From the NCBI RefSeq assembly GCF_905171775.1, contig NC_053492.1, forward strand, positions 281,452,938-281,516,937: DNA of 64,000 nucleotides. The letters run 5' to 3'. The notes under the pieces were generated by a model that saw only the letters and a list, made by a program, of their open reading frames with translations, was not told where the DNA came from and searched no databases. The translations under genes and the position numbers were made by a program. This document shows positions 1 to 10,735 of the stretch, piece by piece (position 1 is the first letter of the stretch; every line of letters starts with the position of its first letter). The stretch comes from Rana temporaria. Lineage: Eukaryota > Chordata > Amphibia > Anura > Ranidae.

Positions 1-138
1 TCCAAACTATGGCCCTCCAGTTGTTCAGGAAATACAATACCCATCATGCCTAGTCATGTCTGTGAATAACAGCGTTTTACAATGCCTCATGAGACATGTA
101 GTTCTGCAACAGCTGGAGGGCTGTTCTAAAGTATTTGG
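1..138. repeat. Small palindromic repeat fragment, hAT-MITE-like
   Basis: The stretch reads inwards from both sides as 'ggccctccag...tgttcag' and 'gcaacagctggagggc', and resembles the better preserved element at 17725-17881 (gcggccctccagctgttgc ... gcaacagctgaaggg). The window edge cuts or lies close to its left end. No coding potential. The hAT assignment comes only from similarity to the other copy. Confidence 0.5.
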
Positions 139-225
139 ATACTCAATGGATCGGCAATCTATAGAGGTATTACTTAGAAATATAATAGTTGTATCTAATG
201 CATTTAGAAACACATTCAGCCTTTT

Positions 226-1925
226 TTAACCACTTAAGCCCCGGACCCTTTTGCAGCTAAAGCACCAGGCCCCTTTTTGAATTTCGCCACTGCGTCGCTT
301 TAACCACTTAAGACCCGGACCATTATGCAGGTTAAGGACCTTGCCCCTTTTTGCAATTCCACACTGCGTCCCTTTAACTGACAATTGCGACGTGGCTCCC
401 AAACAAAATTGGCGTCCTTTTTTCCCCACAAATAGAGCTTTATTTTGGTGGTATTTGATCACCTCTGCAGTTTTTATTTTGTGCACTAATAAATAGAGTG
501 ACAATTTAAAAAAAAAAAAATGTATTTTTTTTACTTTTTGCTATAAAAAATATCCCCAGAAACAAAAAATGTCCTCAGTTTAGGCCGATACGTATTCTTC
601 TACTTATTTTTGGTAAAAAAAAAATCGCAATAAGTGTTTATTGATTGGTTTGCGCAAAAGTTATAGTGTTTACAAAATAGGGGATAGATTTATGTCATTT
701 TTATTAATATTTTTTTTTACTAGTAATGGCAGTGATCAGCGTTTTTTTTTGTGACTGCGACATTATGGTGGACACATCGGACACTTTTGAATTTTTTTTG
801 GGACCATTGTCATTTTCACAGAAAAAAGTGCTATAAAAATGCACTGATTACTGTGAAAATGACAATGGCAGTAAAGGGGTTAACCACTAGGGGGCTCTAA
901 GGGGTTAAGTGTGCCCTAAGGGAGTGATTCTTACTGTAGGGGGGCATGGCTATAGGTGTGACGTCACTGATCGTCGTTCCCTATAACAGGGAACAGACGA
1001 TCAGTGACACTGCCACACAGAAGAACAGGGAAGGTGTGTTTACACACACCTCTCCCCATTCTTCAGCTCCTGTGACCGATCGCGGGACACCAGCAACGAT
1101 CGGGTCCGCGGGTCCCGCGGGCGTGGTCATGGAGCTTTGGACCAGGTCACGCATGCGACCCATGGCTGGGCTCTTAAAGGCGACGTACAGGTACGTGCCT
1201 GTGCCCAGCCGTGCCATTCTTCTGACATATATGTGCAGGAGGCGGTCCTTAAGTGGTTAACTAACAATTGCGCGGTCGTGCGACGTGACTCCCAAACAAG
1301 ATTGGCATCCTTATTTTTTTCCCACAAATAGAGCTTTCTTTTGGTGGTATTTGATCACCTCTGCGTTTTTTACAAAAATAGAGCGACAATTTTGAAAAAA
1401 TTCAATATTTTGAACTTTTTGCTATAATAAATGTCCCCCAAAAAAATATAAAAAAACATATTTTTTCCTTAGTTTAGGCCGATACGTATTCTTCTACATA
1501 TTTTTGGTAAAAAAAATCGCAATAAGCGTTTATTGATTGGTTTGCGCAAAAGTTATAGCGTCTAGAAAATAGGGGATAGTTTTATGGCATTTTTATTAAT
1601 ATTTTATTTTTTTACTAGTAATGGTGGCGATCAGTGATTTTTATCATGACTGCAACATTATGGTTGACACTTTTGACAAGTTTTTGGGACCATTGTCATT
1701 TTTACAGCGATCAGTGCACTGATTACTGTAAAAATTACACTGGCAGTGAGGGGGTTAACCTCTAGGGGGCGCTGTAAGGGTTAAGTGTGCCCTAGTGTGT
1801 GATTCTTACTGTCGGGGGGTGTGGCTGGGCGTGTGACATCACTGATCGTCGTTCCCTTTGTTTACACTTACCTCTCCCCGTTCTTCAGCTGTGTGACCCG
1901 ATCGCGGGACGCCGATATATGTGTA
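226..1925. mobile_element. TTAA-flanked DNA element (outer copy, interrupted)
   Basis: An outer copy starts with TTAACCACTTAAG at 226 and runs to about 300, then resumes at 1261 and fades near 1925. The break falls inside a conserved stretch that is continuous in the inner copy (ctgcgtcSctttaactRacaattgcg). A second family member occupies the gap. The right end of the outer copy is not clearly preserved. No transposase frame is visible, so this is a non-autonomous element. The TTAA flank is like that of piggyBac-superfamily transposons. Superfamily membership is inferred from the flank alone. Confidence 0.65.
300..1260. mobile_element. TTAA-flanked DNA element (inner, nested copy)
   Basis: The copy begins TTAA-CCACTTAAG (300-312) and ends CTTAAGTGG-TTAA (to 1260), so the inverted termini are exact for at least nine bases and each is bordered by TTAA. 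It sits in the TTAA of an older copy of the same family, which is direct evidence for TTAA target duplication. The interior has conserved blocks (aaatagagctttat, ggtggtatttgatcacctctgc, gcgcaaaagttatag) that recur at 1261-1650, 46496-47413, 54533-55534 and 57875-58530. The short open frames inside are not protein-like. Confidence 0.75.
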
Positions 1926-2088
1926 CTTATATGTGTACTTTAGGCTTAATCCTAAATTACTCATTTTAAATTTTATTCCATAACTAGTTTCTTCTTCTTT
2001 TTTTGTTAAGTAGATTTCCCCTCTCTACAGGGGTTTTGTAGAATACATCTACTTAATTACCTGTTCAGTTTAGAATATATATTATAAC

Positions 2089-3254
2089 TAGAGTTGAGCA
2101 GACACCTGGATGTTCGGGTTCGGGTCTGAACCCAAACTTTAAAAAAAAAGTTTGGGTTCCCGAACCCGAACTCCGAACCCCATTGTAGTCAATGGGACAC
2201 GGACTTTTAGAAAAAAAAAATGCGCGGTTGTGGGGGTATGCGGGCGGGAGGCTTATCAGAATCTGGAAGACCCCTTTAACAAAGGGGACCCCCAGATCCT
2301 GACCCCCCCCCCTGTGTGAAATGGTAATGGGGTACACTGTACCCCTACCATTTCACGAAGGAAGTGTAAATTCTTGTAAAAAAAAACACACACACCGTAG
2401 AATAAAGTCATTTATTAATAAAAAAAAAGAAAAAAACTCCAGCGGTGATAATCCACTCGTTCCCGGCTTCCTGCTCCAACGTTGTCCCGATCCAGCGACG
2501 AGTGCGGGTGATCTCCAGCGATGAGAAGATCCAGCGACGGGTGATCTCCGCTCCAGCGATGAGAAGATCCATCCGGAGCGCAGCATCGCCGACATCCTCT
2601 CATCGCTGGACACAGCCCAGCGAATGATGCGCTAGAGCTGTGACATTACTTATATAGAGGAGGCAGGGCCACCCATCACGTGACCCCGCACCCTCTGACG
2701 TACCCTCTGCTACGTCACTGGGGAAGCCCAGAGTCTTCCCTCTTCCTGGGCTTCCCCAGTGACGTAGCAGTGGGGATGAGACCCTTGTCCCCATCAACAT
2801 GGGGACATCCTCCCCATGTTGAGGGCATGTGGCCTGGTGCGGTTCAGGAGAGGGGGGGCCGCACTCTGTCCCCCCCTCTTTTCTGCTGCCGGCCAGGTCA
2901 ACGTGCTCGGATAACGGGTCTGGTTATGGATATTTAGGGGGAACCGCACGTCATTTTTTTTTAATTGCCGACGGGGTTCCCCTTAATATCCATACCAGAC
3001 CTGAAGGGTCTGGTTATGGATATTTAGGGGGAACCGCATGTCATTTTTTTTTTAAATTGACGGCGGGGTTCCCCTTAATATCCATACCAGACCTAAAAGG
3101 TCTGGTTATTGAATTTGCGGGGACCTCTGCACATTTTTTTTCCCGAACTCCGATCCCGGACCCAAACTTTTTCCAATTATTCGGGTCCGGGTTCGGGAAA
3201 ACCCCAAAGTCCGTACCGAACCCGAACTTTACAGTTCGGGTTCGCTCAACTCTA
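2089..3254. mobile_element. hAT-type fold-back element, 1.17 kb
   Basis: The element begins TAGAGTTGAGC and ends GCTCAACTCTA. It is flanked by a perfect 8-bp direct repeat ATTATAAC (2081-2088 and 3255-3262), the usual hAT duplication length. Inside are nested local hairpins, such as a tract around 2700-2765 where 'cactggggaagccc' is followed by its inverted copy, and a tandem pair of a roughly 85-bp unit (about 2918-3092) that is itself palindromic (ggtctggttatggatattta ... aatatccataccagacc). No transposase is encoded. Confidence 0.75.
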
Positions 3255-3589
3255 ATTATAACCCACTCATTTATAATCCTGCCCAGTTGGATGTCATCAG
3301 CTTTCACATTTAGTGTGATGCTGACGCCACTGGGGGTGTAAGCATCTGCGTGAATGACAACTGCATATATAGTTTAATTGTGTATATGCAATTGTCAGTG
3401 GTCTAATTTTAGCAACATAGGCATAATATGAAATTAAATCTCAATTTTAAGAAAATATTTAGTATGCATTCAAGCAACTCTCTGTACACACTCCTGTGGT
3501 TTCATTAACCCGTTGGGTGTGTTTTGAAAACAATAGGGCTAGCTGCACAGTAGAATGCATTAACTATTTTAACAGTAGTATTTGTGAGT

Positions 3590-4375
3590 TTTGATATTTA
3601 TCAAACTACACATTGAGAACATTTTTAGCCTGGACGAGCTGACAATTGTTTGTTCGTTTTTTTGCACTGTATGGGCAGATGCCCTCTGTGAACATGGCGA
3701 CATTGGTGAAGCCAGGACGGGCGGACTTTCGGCTCGCTCGTCTTCACACAGTATGGGCAGATTCCCTTGGTGAAAATGGCGGTTCATGCAGCGGGAATGC
3801 TGGGAGCTCAGACCTGGGCGGTCCTGTTGGATGGGAGGTATAATTGGCGGTGAGTCAGAAGGCTGCCAGTGCCCCTGGACGAAGTCAGGTTTGACGAAAC
3901 GGCGTAGGGAGGAGCGGCGTGCTGACGTCACCACAACGATAATGCAGGGTCCCAGAAGGAACGGGCTGTGAGAGCCGGCCGGCTACACATTATTTCACAT
4001 GCGAATTTATCATCATCCTTTCTTAATATGACATGCTGAGAGTGATTGAGAGCAGACCCATTTAAAGAGCGGAGACATCAGACTGAGCTACACAGAGAAA
4101 CGGACTGGGTTATAAGCCATCCGTGTTTTTTGATCTCTTTTGGGATCTTATTTTCTGGTAAGCGGCAGCTTGTTTAAAGGTGGAGGATCTCTTTTCTATC
4201 CGATATCAGCACTATTCTTGGGTGTCCGGAGGGTTGATGTCACCAACTTGTTTTTTGGGAGAACTTTTCAACATCAGCTTATTGGTCTCCAATTGAAGAT
4301 TCACCTTTACTTTAACTATTTACCTGTTTTCAACTGTTTGGGACTTTATTGGACCATCCATTGCATCAGCACTTA
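3590..4375 (+). repeat. Unclassified repeat-like segment with a hammerhead-like core
   Basis: GC-richer than its surroundings, with an internal near-repeat ('gtatgggcagat' at about 3669 and 3752). It contains a degenerate hammerhead ribozyme-like arrangement near 3872-3910, described separately. The open frames in it are short and do not resemble known proteins. It ends at the TTA duplication of the next element. It could be part of a retroelement, but I cannot classify it. Confidence 0.3.
3872..3912 (+). ncRNA. Degenerate hammerhead ribozyme-like motif
   Basis: The order of parts is CCCT, then CTGGACGA (the CUGANGA core with one extra G), a short stem AGTC/GAC around a 6-nt loop, GAAA, then CGGCGT and AGGG, which can pair with the leading CCCT. 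Hammerhead ribozymes are known to be common in amphibian repeats. The inserted G in the core suggests an inactive relic. The motif is short and was found by eye. Confidence 0.35.
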
Positions 4376-5022
4376 GGGCCAGATTCATGTAGATTTGCGG
4401 TGGCGTATCGTATCCCGTTTACATAACGCCGCCGCAGATTTCCAGCGTAAGTGCTTGATTCACAAAGCACTTGCGTGTAAACTTTTGGCGGTGTATCGTA
4501 AAGCCGTCCGGCGCATGCCCGCCTAATTCAAATGGGGCGTGCACCATTTAAATTAGGCGCGTTCCCGCGCCGAACGTTCTGTGCATGCTCTGTTTGGAAA
4601 TGTCCTGTCGTGCTTTGCGCGAAATTACGGCGCCCCGACGTGTTTTTTGAACGGTGACGTGCGTATCAAACTTTTGTATTCCCGGACATCTTACGCGAAA
4701 AAAAAAATTTAATTCGACGCGGGAACGACGGCCATACTTTAACATGGATGGTGTAATTTTACACCATCTAAATAGCACACTTAACTTTACGACGGGAAAA
4801 ACCGACGCGTATCTTCGTAGATCGCCGTAAACAGCTAATTTGCATACCCGACGCTGGAAAACGACGCAAACTCCACCCAGCGGCCGTACGCCTGTCGGAT
4901 CTATGCCAAAAGCCGTTGTATCTTGGTTTAAGGATTCCAAATCAAGATACGACGCGGCAAATTTGAAAATACGCCGGCGTATCAGTAGATACGCCGGCGT
5001 ATTTCTGCTGTGAATCTGGCCC
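4376..5022. mobile_element. Fold-back MITE, GGGCCAGATTCA family, TTA target duplication
   Basis: Terminal inverted repeats GGGCCAGATTCA (4376-4387) and TGAATCTGGCCC (5011-5022) are exact over 12 bases and flanked by TTA on both sides (4373-4375 and 5023-5025). The interior is rich in CpG-containing 'acgccggcgtat' palindromes. No transposase. Relatives lie at 25541-26267, 41843-42510, 45165-45872, 47709-48336 and 58913-60965. The 3-bp duplication fits PIF/Harbinger-type elements. Confidence 0.75.
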
Positions 5023-6930
5023 TTAGTCTGGTGCAGCAAGTTTGGACACAGGGCTTATTTGATACCATTTGATGTTTTTTTTATTCATTTTATCTACTTA
5101 GGGCTACCTTGTGTGTTATTTGATTCATTTCAATAGTACAGAGTCCACTAGGTTATTTAATGCGCAGCTTTACATACAGGTTTATTATTTGTGTGTGTCT
5201 CACATATAAAGTTGCAGCACTTTTTTCACATTACTTTTAATCCTATTCCACTAGGATTGTTCTTTTAGTGACAGCGCAGTACTACACATTTTTCTTTTGC
5301 AGGTAACTTTGCTTCCGATGTGCTGTATCAATCAAGAAGTTGCATGTGGTTTTGTCTGTATATCCATTACATCATGTACAACTTCACATTGCTCTTGTGC
5401 TCTTAGGGCTTACCCTTTCATTTAATCTAATGGAAAGCATGATGCTTTCTTTTAATTACACAAATGTAACATCACACGGTTTCATAATATAGATAAATGT
5501 TTTGCACTACATCTACAAGTTCAGTACCATTTATTTCAAAAAGATATGTAAGCCAAGTTTGAATTCAAATTTAAATCCATGATGATTACAAAACTGAATT
5601 ATTCAGTGGAACATAATAATACCAGCAGGATCATAAATAGCATGAAAAAAATCTTATAAAAAAGAATTTATACAAGGCATATTTTCTTCCAAATCCCATT
5701 TTAATTAATAATTTGTTTTCTGAAACTAAAAGAAGATTAATTAATAGCAGGGCATGGTTCAGAAGTGCCAAAGCTTAAGCTAAATACTTCATACATTAAA
5801 CCTAGTTTGTTGAGCTTTGCATAGAGTTAGTGAAAGCATTTACTAAATTAAAATCATTTACTATGTAGCTAATATTCTAACCTTTTTACCTACTTCCCAG
5901 TGATCTGAATCAAAGATGCTAATTGAAATAAACAGTTACTGGTGAGTTAAAAAATAAATGCTCATGAATGTTTAGCTTTTCTTTTTTTTATGTTAAATTC
6001 ATGCATATGTAATACACGTGATTACTTAAAACGAAATATTTTCAAGGGCGTACGTATGGTATTTTTTTCATGTCTTTAGGATATCTTCTCCAAATGATAT
6101 ATCTATGCACTATTCAGTAAAATAATTTGTAGTGTATATGTAGTATTCTAGTTCATAATCTATAAGTATCATTATTCCTGTAGTTGTTACATTTCTTGTA
6201 CTCCTCCACTACTCTATGAGGCTTATTAAATCATGTGACTGCAGGAAGTCATTTACCTGTGTGCTTGATATATTTTGTCAAGCACCTATACGAGCTGTGT
6301 GAAGCTTACTCTGCTTTCCGGTTCCTTTTCTTCTACTTGCATAGCTCAGAAGCAAATAAAGGTAGTAACTGTGAGTCACAGGCATTATTACTCATGTCTG
6401 ATATTGTGTTTAAGCTTTCTGCACTGCTGAAAATTCTATATCATTACATAATAACAATGTCTGTAAACTATCTAGTAGGGACTGACACTATCATAAACAC
6501 AACAAACATGGAAAATTGTTACATGTGATTCCCTGACTGAAGATGCCTGGAGAGGAGGTGAGGGAAAAAAGAACAAGACAGAGACACTTTCAGACCAAGG
6601 TGTTTTTAAGGACCCTTGACAGGCTAAATTAGAGTAGAGAAATTGTTTTACAAGGTTTTACATGGAGCATTGCCTAAAAAAGCTGGAGGCGGCCATGGTT
6701 TCTTCTCACTCTGGCTGTTTAGCTGAAGTAGTGATATCAGTGAGTTACAGGTCTACAAAAGGTAGGCAAAGAAGGAATTCTGAAACAAGAATGATGATCT
6801 TGGATGTCAGTGTAAAGATAGGTTTGTGAATTAGAAAGTACTAAAGCCAATGGGTTGACATAAAAAAAAGCAAGGACAACAGCTTAGAATAATCTCTGGA
6901 AAGACTTACTTTATTGGAGAAGTATGATCA
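5023..6930. other. AT-rich stretch with no recognised gene or element
   Basis: About 1.9 kb of AT-rich sequence. The longest frame here (6235-6528, + strand, 97 codons) has no recognisable domain and no clear splice-site context. Nothing in this stretch resembles the transposons found elsewhere in the window. Confidence 0.4.
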
Positions 6931-6933
6931 AAG

Positions 6934-7290
6934 CATTTTACGCCATGCTTTTCCTATGGACCACAGAAGTGTATCTAGGCTCTGAAAAGATCCACACCAT
7001 ATGGTCTGGATCCACCCAGAAGCCTGGACCTGGCAAAGCCATTGAGAGCCTGAGCCAGCCCTCTCTACAGCCCAGTGCTCCAGTGAGCACTAAAGCAGAG
7101 AGCTGCTGAGTGACAGATATGGCTCTTTGCTGAGAGCAGAGGAGGAGAACTGAGAGATCAGCTGTGTTTTATTGCTCAGTTCTCAGTGCAGAGCCGGCAG
7201 GGGACAGATGCAGCATCAGATTGATGCTGCATCCACCTAGGTAAGTATAATTGTTTATTTTTGTAAAGTGCGACCTTCTCTTTTAACAAT
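6934..7290. repeat. Interspersed repeat, inverted relative to 42822-43190
   Basis: The right part contains 'gatgctgcatccacctaggt' followed by aagtataat. Its reverse complement appears at about 42860-42895 (acttacctaggtggatgtagcat). The left part (ccatatggtctggatccac) matches the far side of the other copy (gggtggatccagactccgtgg). It is therefore a dispersed element in two orientations. Ends are not defined well enough to class it. Confidence 0.5.
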
Positions 7291-7316
7291 TAATGGAATC
7301 ATAACAACTTGAGTGT

Positions 7317-8445
7317 TATGTATCCACTTACGGACCACCTGCCGCAGGTATACGTCGCTGCTTTGAAGAGGAATACCGTTGTTATGGTAGCAGCTAGCTA
7401 CCATAACCCAAGTATCCACTTTAAGAGCGGGCGGTCCGCTTTCAGATAAAAGTGGTCTATGCGGTGGATTCGCCGCAAGATCACTTTTGTCGGCTGGCAG
7501 GAGAGGGGTCCCCCCCTCCCATCACTCTCTGGTGCCCTCCACTGCTTAACGGAGCCATCGGGAGCAGTGGAGGCAATCGGATCCTTCTCCTGAGCTGACA
7601 TGGAGGGAAAGGTGGCCCCACCGGTCTCCATATCAGTGCAGGGTGGAAGTGACGTCAAAACGTCACTTCCGCCCAATGCTCTTAAAGAAAAATGTATTTA
7701 TTTTTTAAATTACATAAATCATTTTTTCTTTTTTATAAAATGTTAGTCTAAATATGAGATCTGAGGGCTTTTTGACCACAGATCTCGTAATTAAGAGGAC
7801 CTGAAATTCTTGTTTACATTACAAGAGATGTTTGCATTCCTTGTAATAGGAATAAAAGTGACCAAATTTAAAAACAGTGTCAAAATAAAAAAGGTTAAAT
7901 AAATACGATTTTTTTTTTAAAGCACTCCATTACGACGAGCTTGCGAGCAGAATCAAACTCATAAATGAGCAGCGTCCACATATGAAAACATTGTTTAAAC
8001 CACACATGTGAGGTATCGTCGCTATCCTCTGTAACTCAAAAAAGGCAACCTGTAGAATTTTTTAAATGTAGTCTATGGAGATTTTTAAAGGTAAAAGTTT
8101 GTCGCCATTCCATGAGCGGGTGCAACTTTAAAGTGTGACATATTGGGTATCAATATTCTTGGCATAGCATTATCTTTCACAATATAAAAAAACTGGGCTA
8201 ACTTTACTGTTGTCTTATTTTTTTATTTAAAAAAGTGATTTTTTTTTCCAAAAAAAGAGCACTTGTAAGACCACTGCGCAAATACGGTGTGACAAAAAGT
8301 ATTTCAATGACCACTATTTTATTCTCTAGGGTGTTAGAAAATATATAATGTTTGGGGGTTCTAAGTAATTTTCTAGAAAAAAAAATTATGTTTTTAACTT
8401 GTAAATACCGAATTACAGAAAGAGCCTTGGTGCTTAAGTGGTTAA
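7317..8445. mobile_element. TTAA/CCACTTA-type element, related subfamily
   Basis: The left end reads tatCCACTTACGGACC with a degraded TTAA. The right end is GCTTAAGTGG-TTAA (to 8445). The interior differs from the 300-1260 copy, so this is a separate subfamily with similar termini. No plausible transposase is present; the 87-92 codon frames are low-complexity or antisense. Confidence 0.5.
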
Positions 8446-8745
8446 ACCCTTTATGACCTCTTGACACATATGTGCAGCAACAAAGGGGTGGACTTTAACA
8501 CCCACACACCTTACATATGCATCTCTGGGTGGTCATTGTTTATGTGCTGAGAGCACGCTCACTGCTCACTCTCAGATCATTAAGACCGAACTGTCGCAAA
8601 CAGTTTCTTGTCAAGGCTACAGATCGGCAGCCAATGGAATTTACTTCTGATCATGTGACCATCATGACAGTGGTCACATGATTACTGAGCCTTCCCACTC
8701 CCCAGGCATTCCAAATGTTGTAAAGACCATACAGAAGGGGGTTAA
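8442..8745. repeat. Short repeat abutting the TTAA element
   Basis: The segment starts at the TTAA that ends the preceding element and finishes at 'gggggttaac'. It contains 'ttatgacctcttgacacata' and a GC-balanced interior without coding potential. It may be another TTAA-bounded family, but the termini (TTAAACCC and GGGGGTTAA) are only partly complementary. Confidence 0.3.
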
Positions 8746-9250
8746 CAAGAGAAGTTCTCTAACGAGGAACTGAACTCTGGAAACTGTGACCAAAAAATTA
8801 CAATGACAGAGGGCAAACGACTAATTTCCAAAAGTACCTTTAGCCTTACAGCTGATATTTTCCTCATTATTGATTTACCATTTTTAGTTCTGCACTGTGT
8901 CTCTGAGTAGGGGTGGCCATCTTGGTCAAGTCAAGGCTTTTCCTCCTTATGTCAGCATTTCCAGCAAAGAGAACTGTAAGCAGCTAATTAATGACATCGC
9001 CAAATCTCACTCCAAATGTCCTGACACTAACAGTCAGGGACAACAGTGCCTTAGATCTCACACTGAAGATATACAGTAATTTAGGCTGTAGACACATGAA
9101 TGTTTGAGCACCATCACATACTAGAAAATGCATTACTATTTTTTCAGGAGGAATTCAAGAACAAGCTAATTTGTAGCCTATGTTTTAGTTGCAATTAACA
9201 TTCCCTAAAACATTAGAAATGTTACTTTTTGAGTTCAGTTCCAATTTAAG
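8746..9250. other. No recognised feature
   Basis: About 500 bases with no convincing gene or repeat. A 60-codon frame at 8897-9079 (+) has no domain signature. Confidence 0.35.
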
Positions 9251-9267
9251 AGAAAATGCTACATAGC

Positions 9268-9271
<4 letters not shown>

Positions 9272-9310
<39 letters not shown>
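9272..9310. repeat. (AT)n microsatellite
   Basis: An uninterrupted AT dinucleotide run of about 39 bases. Confidence 0.95.
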
Positions 9311-9313
<3 letters not shown>

Positions 9314-9339
9314 TTTCGCTGACACATCAATTCATATAT

Positions 9340-9660
9340 AATGCATATCAATCAAAATAAATTAATAATTAAACATCTGAATAAATAGTGATACAAATCC
9401 ACCAATTCATAAAGTGATAAAAAAAAGGTAAAAAAAGATTGTGAAAAGTTCAAAGTGCATCAGATGAGTCTCCATGTAAAAAAAAGTAAATGTACTATAT
9501 GTGAATGCAATTCTCTTTACATAGAGACTTTTATCTGATGCACTTTGAACTTTTCACAAACCTTTTTACCTTTTTTAGCACTTTATGTATTGGTTTATTT
9601 TTATTACTACTTATTCAGAGGTTTAATTATAGATTTATTTGATTGATATACATTATATAT
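9340..9660. repeat. Fold-back repeat, AT-rich
   Basis: The left arm contains 'gtgaaaagttcaaagtgcat' (from about 9442) and the right arm its complement 'atgcactttgaacttttcac' (from about 9538). Matches continue outwards (aattaataattaaacatctgaataa versus ttattcagaggtttaatta). The centre is near 9500. It is non-coding, and its ends and superfamily are unresolved. Confidence 0.6.
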
Positions 9661-9915
9661 TTTTATTACCATTTTGTGTGTAGGTATTGGTGAGTGCAGC
9701 TGTCAGTACTGTCATTTTTGATGATTATTTGTCAATATTTGGTACTTTTTAGTGTAGATTTTTTATCATTGCCTGTAATTATACAAATGAATCAGTTAGT
9801 AAGTATTTCAGCTTCTCATACTTTTAAAACCTATGGTCAAGAATGAAGTGCTAATGATTTCTGTCATCAGCATACTTTTCCATATTTATGATTGCAAGAA
9901 AATGCAAACAATCTA

Positions 9916-10735
9916 CTTGGGGCCATTCTGTCAGGGCTGGGCTCAGCCCTTCCTTCTCTGTGCTGGCAGCACAGCTGTCAGCTAATTGCCAGCTTCCATC
10001 TCTCCACAGTGATCCACCTGTTGATGATCCTGCTCGTCAGCTCTGCCTACTTAGGGTCCTTTCAGACGTCCTTTCAGTTTTTCAGTCCGCTCCGTCGGCT
10101 CAGCTGGGATTCCCGCTGAGCTCTCGGCGGATAGGGCGGTCCCCGCACACAGTGCAGGGACTGCCCTGTCTCTGTTCCGCTGTCCCCTATGGGGAACCGG
10201 ATGCAGACGGACCGTGTGTCCGTCTGCATCAGTTCCGTTCCGTCGGACTGAAGAAAAATAGGGTTTTCTTCCGTCCGAAAACCGGATCCCGACGGACGCG
10301 GACGCTAGCGGATGCTCCATCCGCTAACGGACGCGTTCCCATAGGGATTCATTACAAGTCCGTTAACAGACTTGTAATGAACGGACAGGCGGAACGGACA
10401 TGTGAAAGGAGCCTTAAAGCCTTCCAGTTAATTTGCTCTTTGCCTTCACCCATGTTAACATCACAAGAGACTTTCTCCTGAATTCCTGTTGAAGACCTGC
10501 TTGACTGACGTTCCCTCTGGCTACAGATCCTGCTTGCTGTACTACTACCTTTATCGCTGGCTCTTGGACATTGGCTTGGCCGACTACCCGATATGGTTAC
10601 TGAACTCTGGCTTTGTTTTGACTATGCTTACCCGGTTTACCGTTTTATTTTTAGTATTAAACAAGTGTGATTTAACTGTACTTCTGTTTTGGTCTGATTC
10701 ATGGTTTCTGACATATACACCACTTGCATGAGGCT
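9916..10735 (+). repeat. Repeat-like GC-richer block split by a MITE
   Basis: C/T-rich sequence (ctgtcagggctgggctcagc ... ctgacgttccctctggctac ... cggctttgttttgactatgc style) occurs on both sides of an inserted element at 10054-10413. It resembles repeat-derived sequence I recall from frogs, but I cannot name the family. The 197-codon frame across it (9888-10481) runs through the inserted element and is not a credible protein. Confidence 0.35.
10054..10413. mobile_element. Fold-back MITE, GG(C/G)(C/T)CCTTTCACAC family, TTA duplication
   Basis: The left end GGGTCCTTTCAGAC and right end TGTGAAAGGAGCC form imperfect inverted repeats flanked by TTA (10051-10053 and 10414-10416). The interior is dominated by CCGTCGG/CCGACGG-type palindromes that let the whole element fold back. 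Relatives are at 15662-16001, 38929-39318 and 57593-57689. Confidence 0.75.

Noticed and set aside
2829..3341. 170-codon plus-strand frame with internal repeats
   Set aside because: The repeated peptide (SGYGYLGGTA) reflects the tandem units of the hAT fold-back element.
4548..5039. 163-codon minus-strand frame
   Set aside because: It covers almost exactly the fold-back element 4376-5022, so it is an artefact of CpG-rich palindromic sequence.
6235..6528. 97-codon plus-strand frame as a possible host gene
   Set aside because: No recognisable domain, no splice-site pattern and no neighbouring coding segment.
9888..10481. 197-codon plus-strand frame
   Set aside because: It runs through the inverted repeats of a TTA-flanked MITE (10054-10413); the composition follows the palindrome and no domain is seen.
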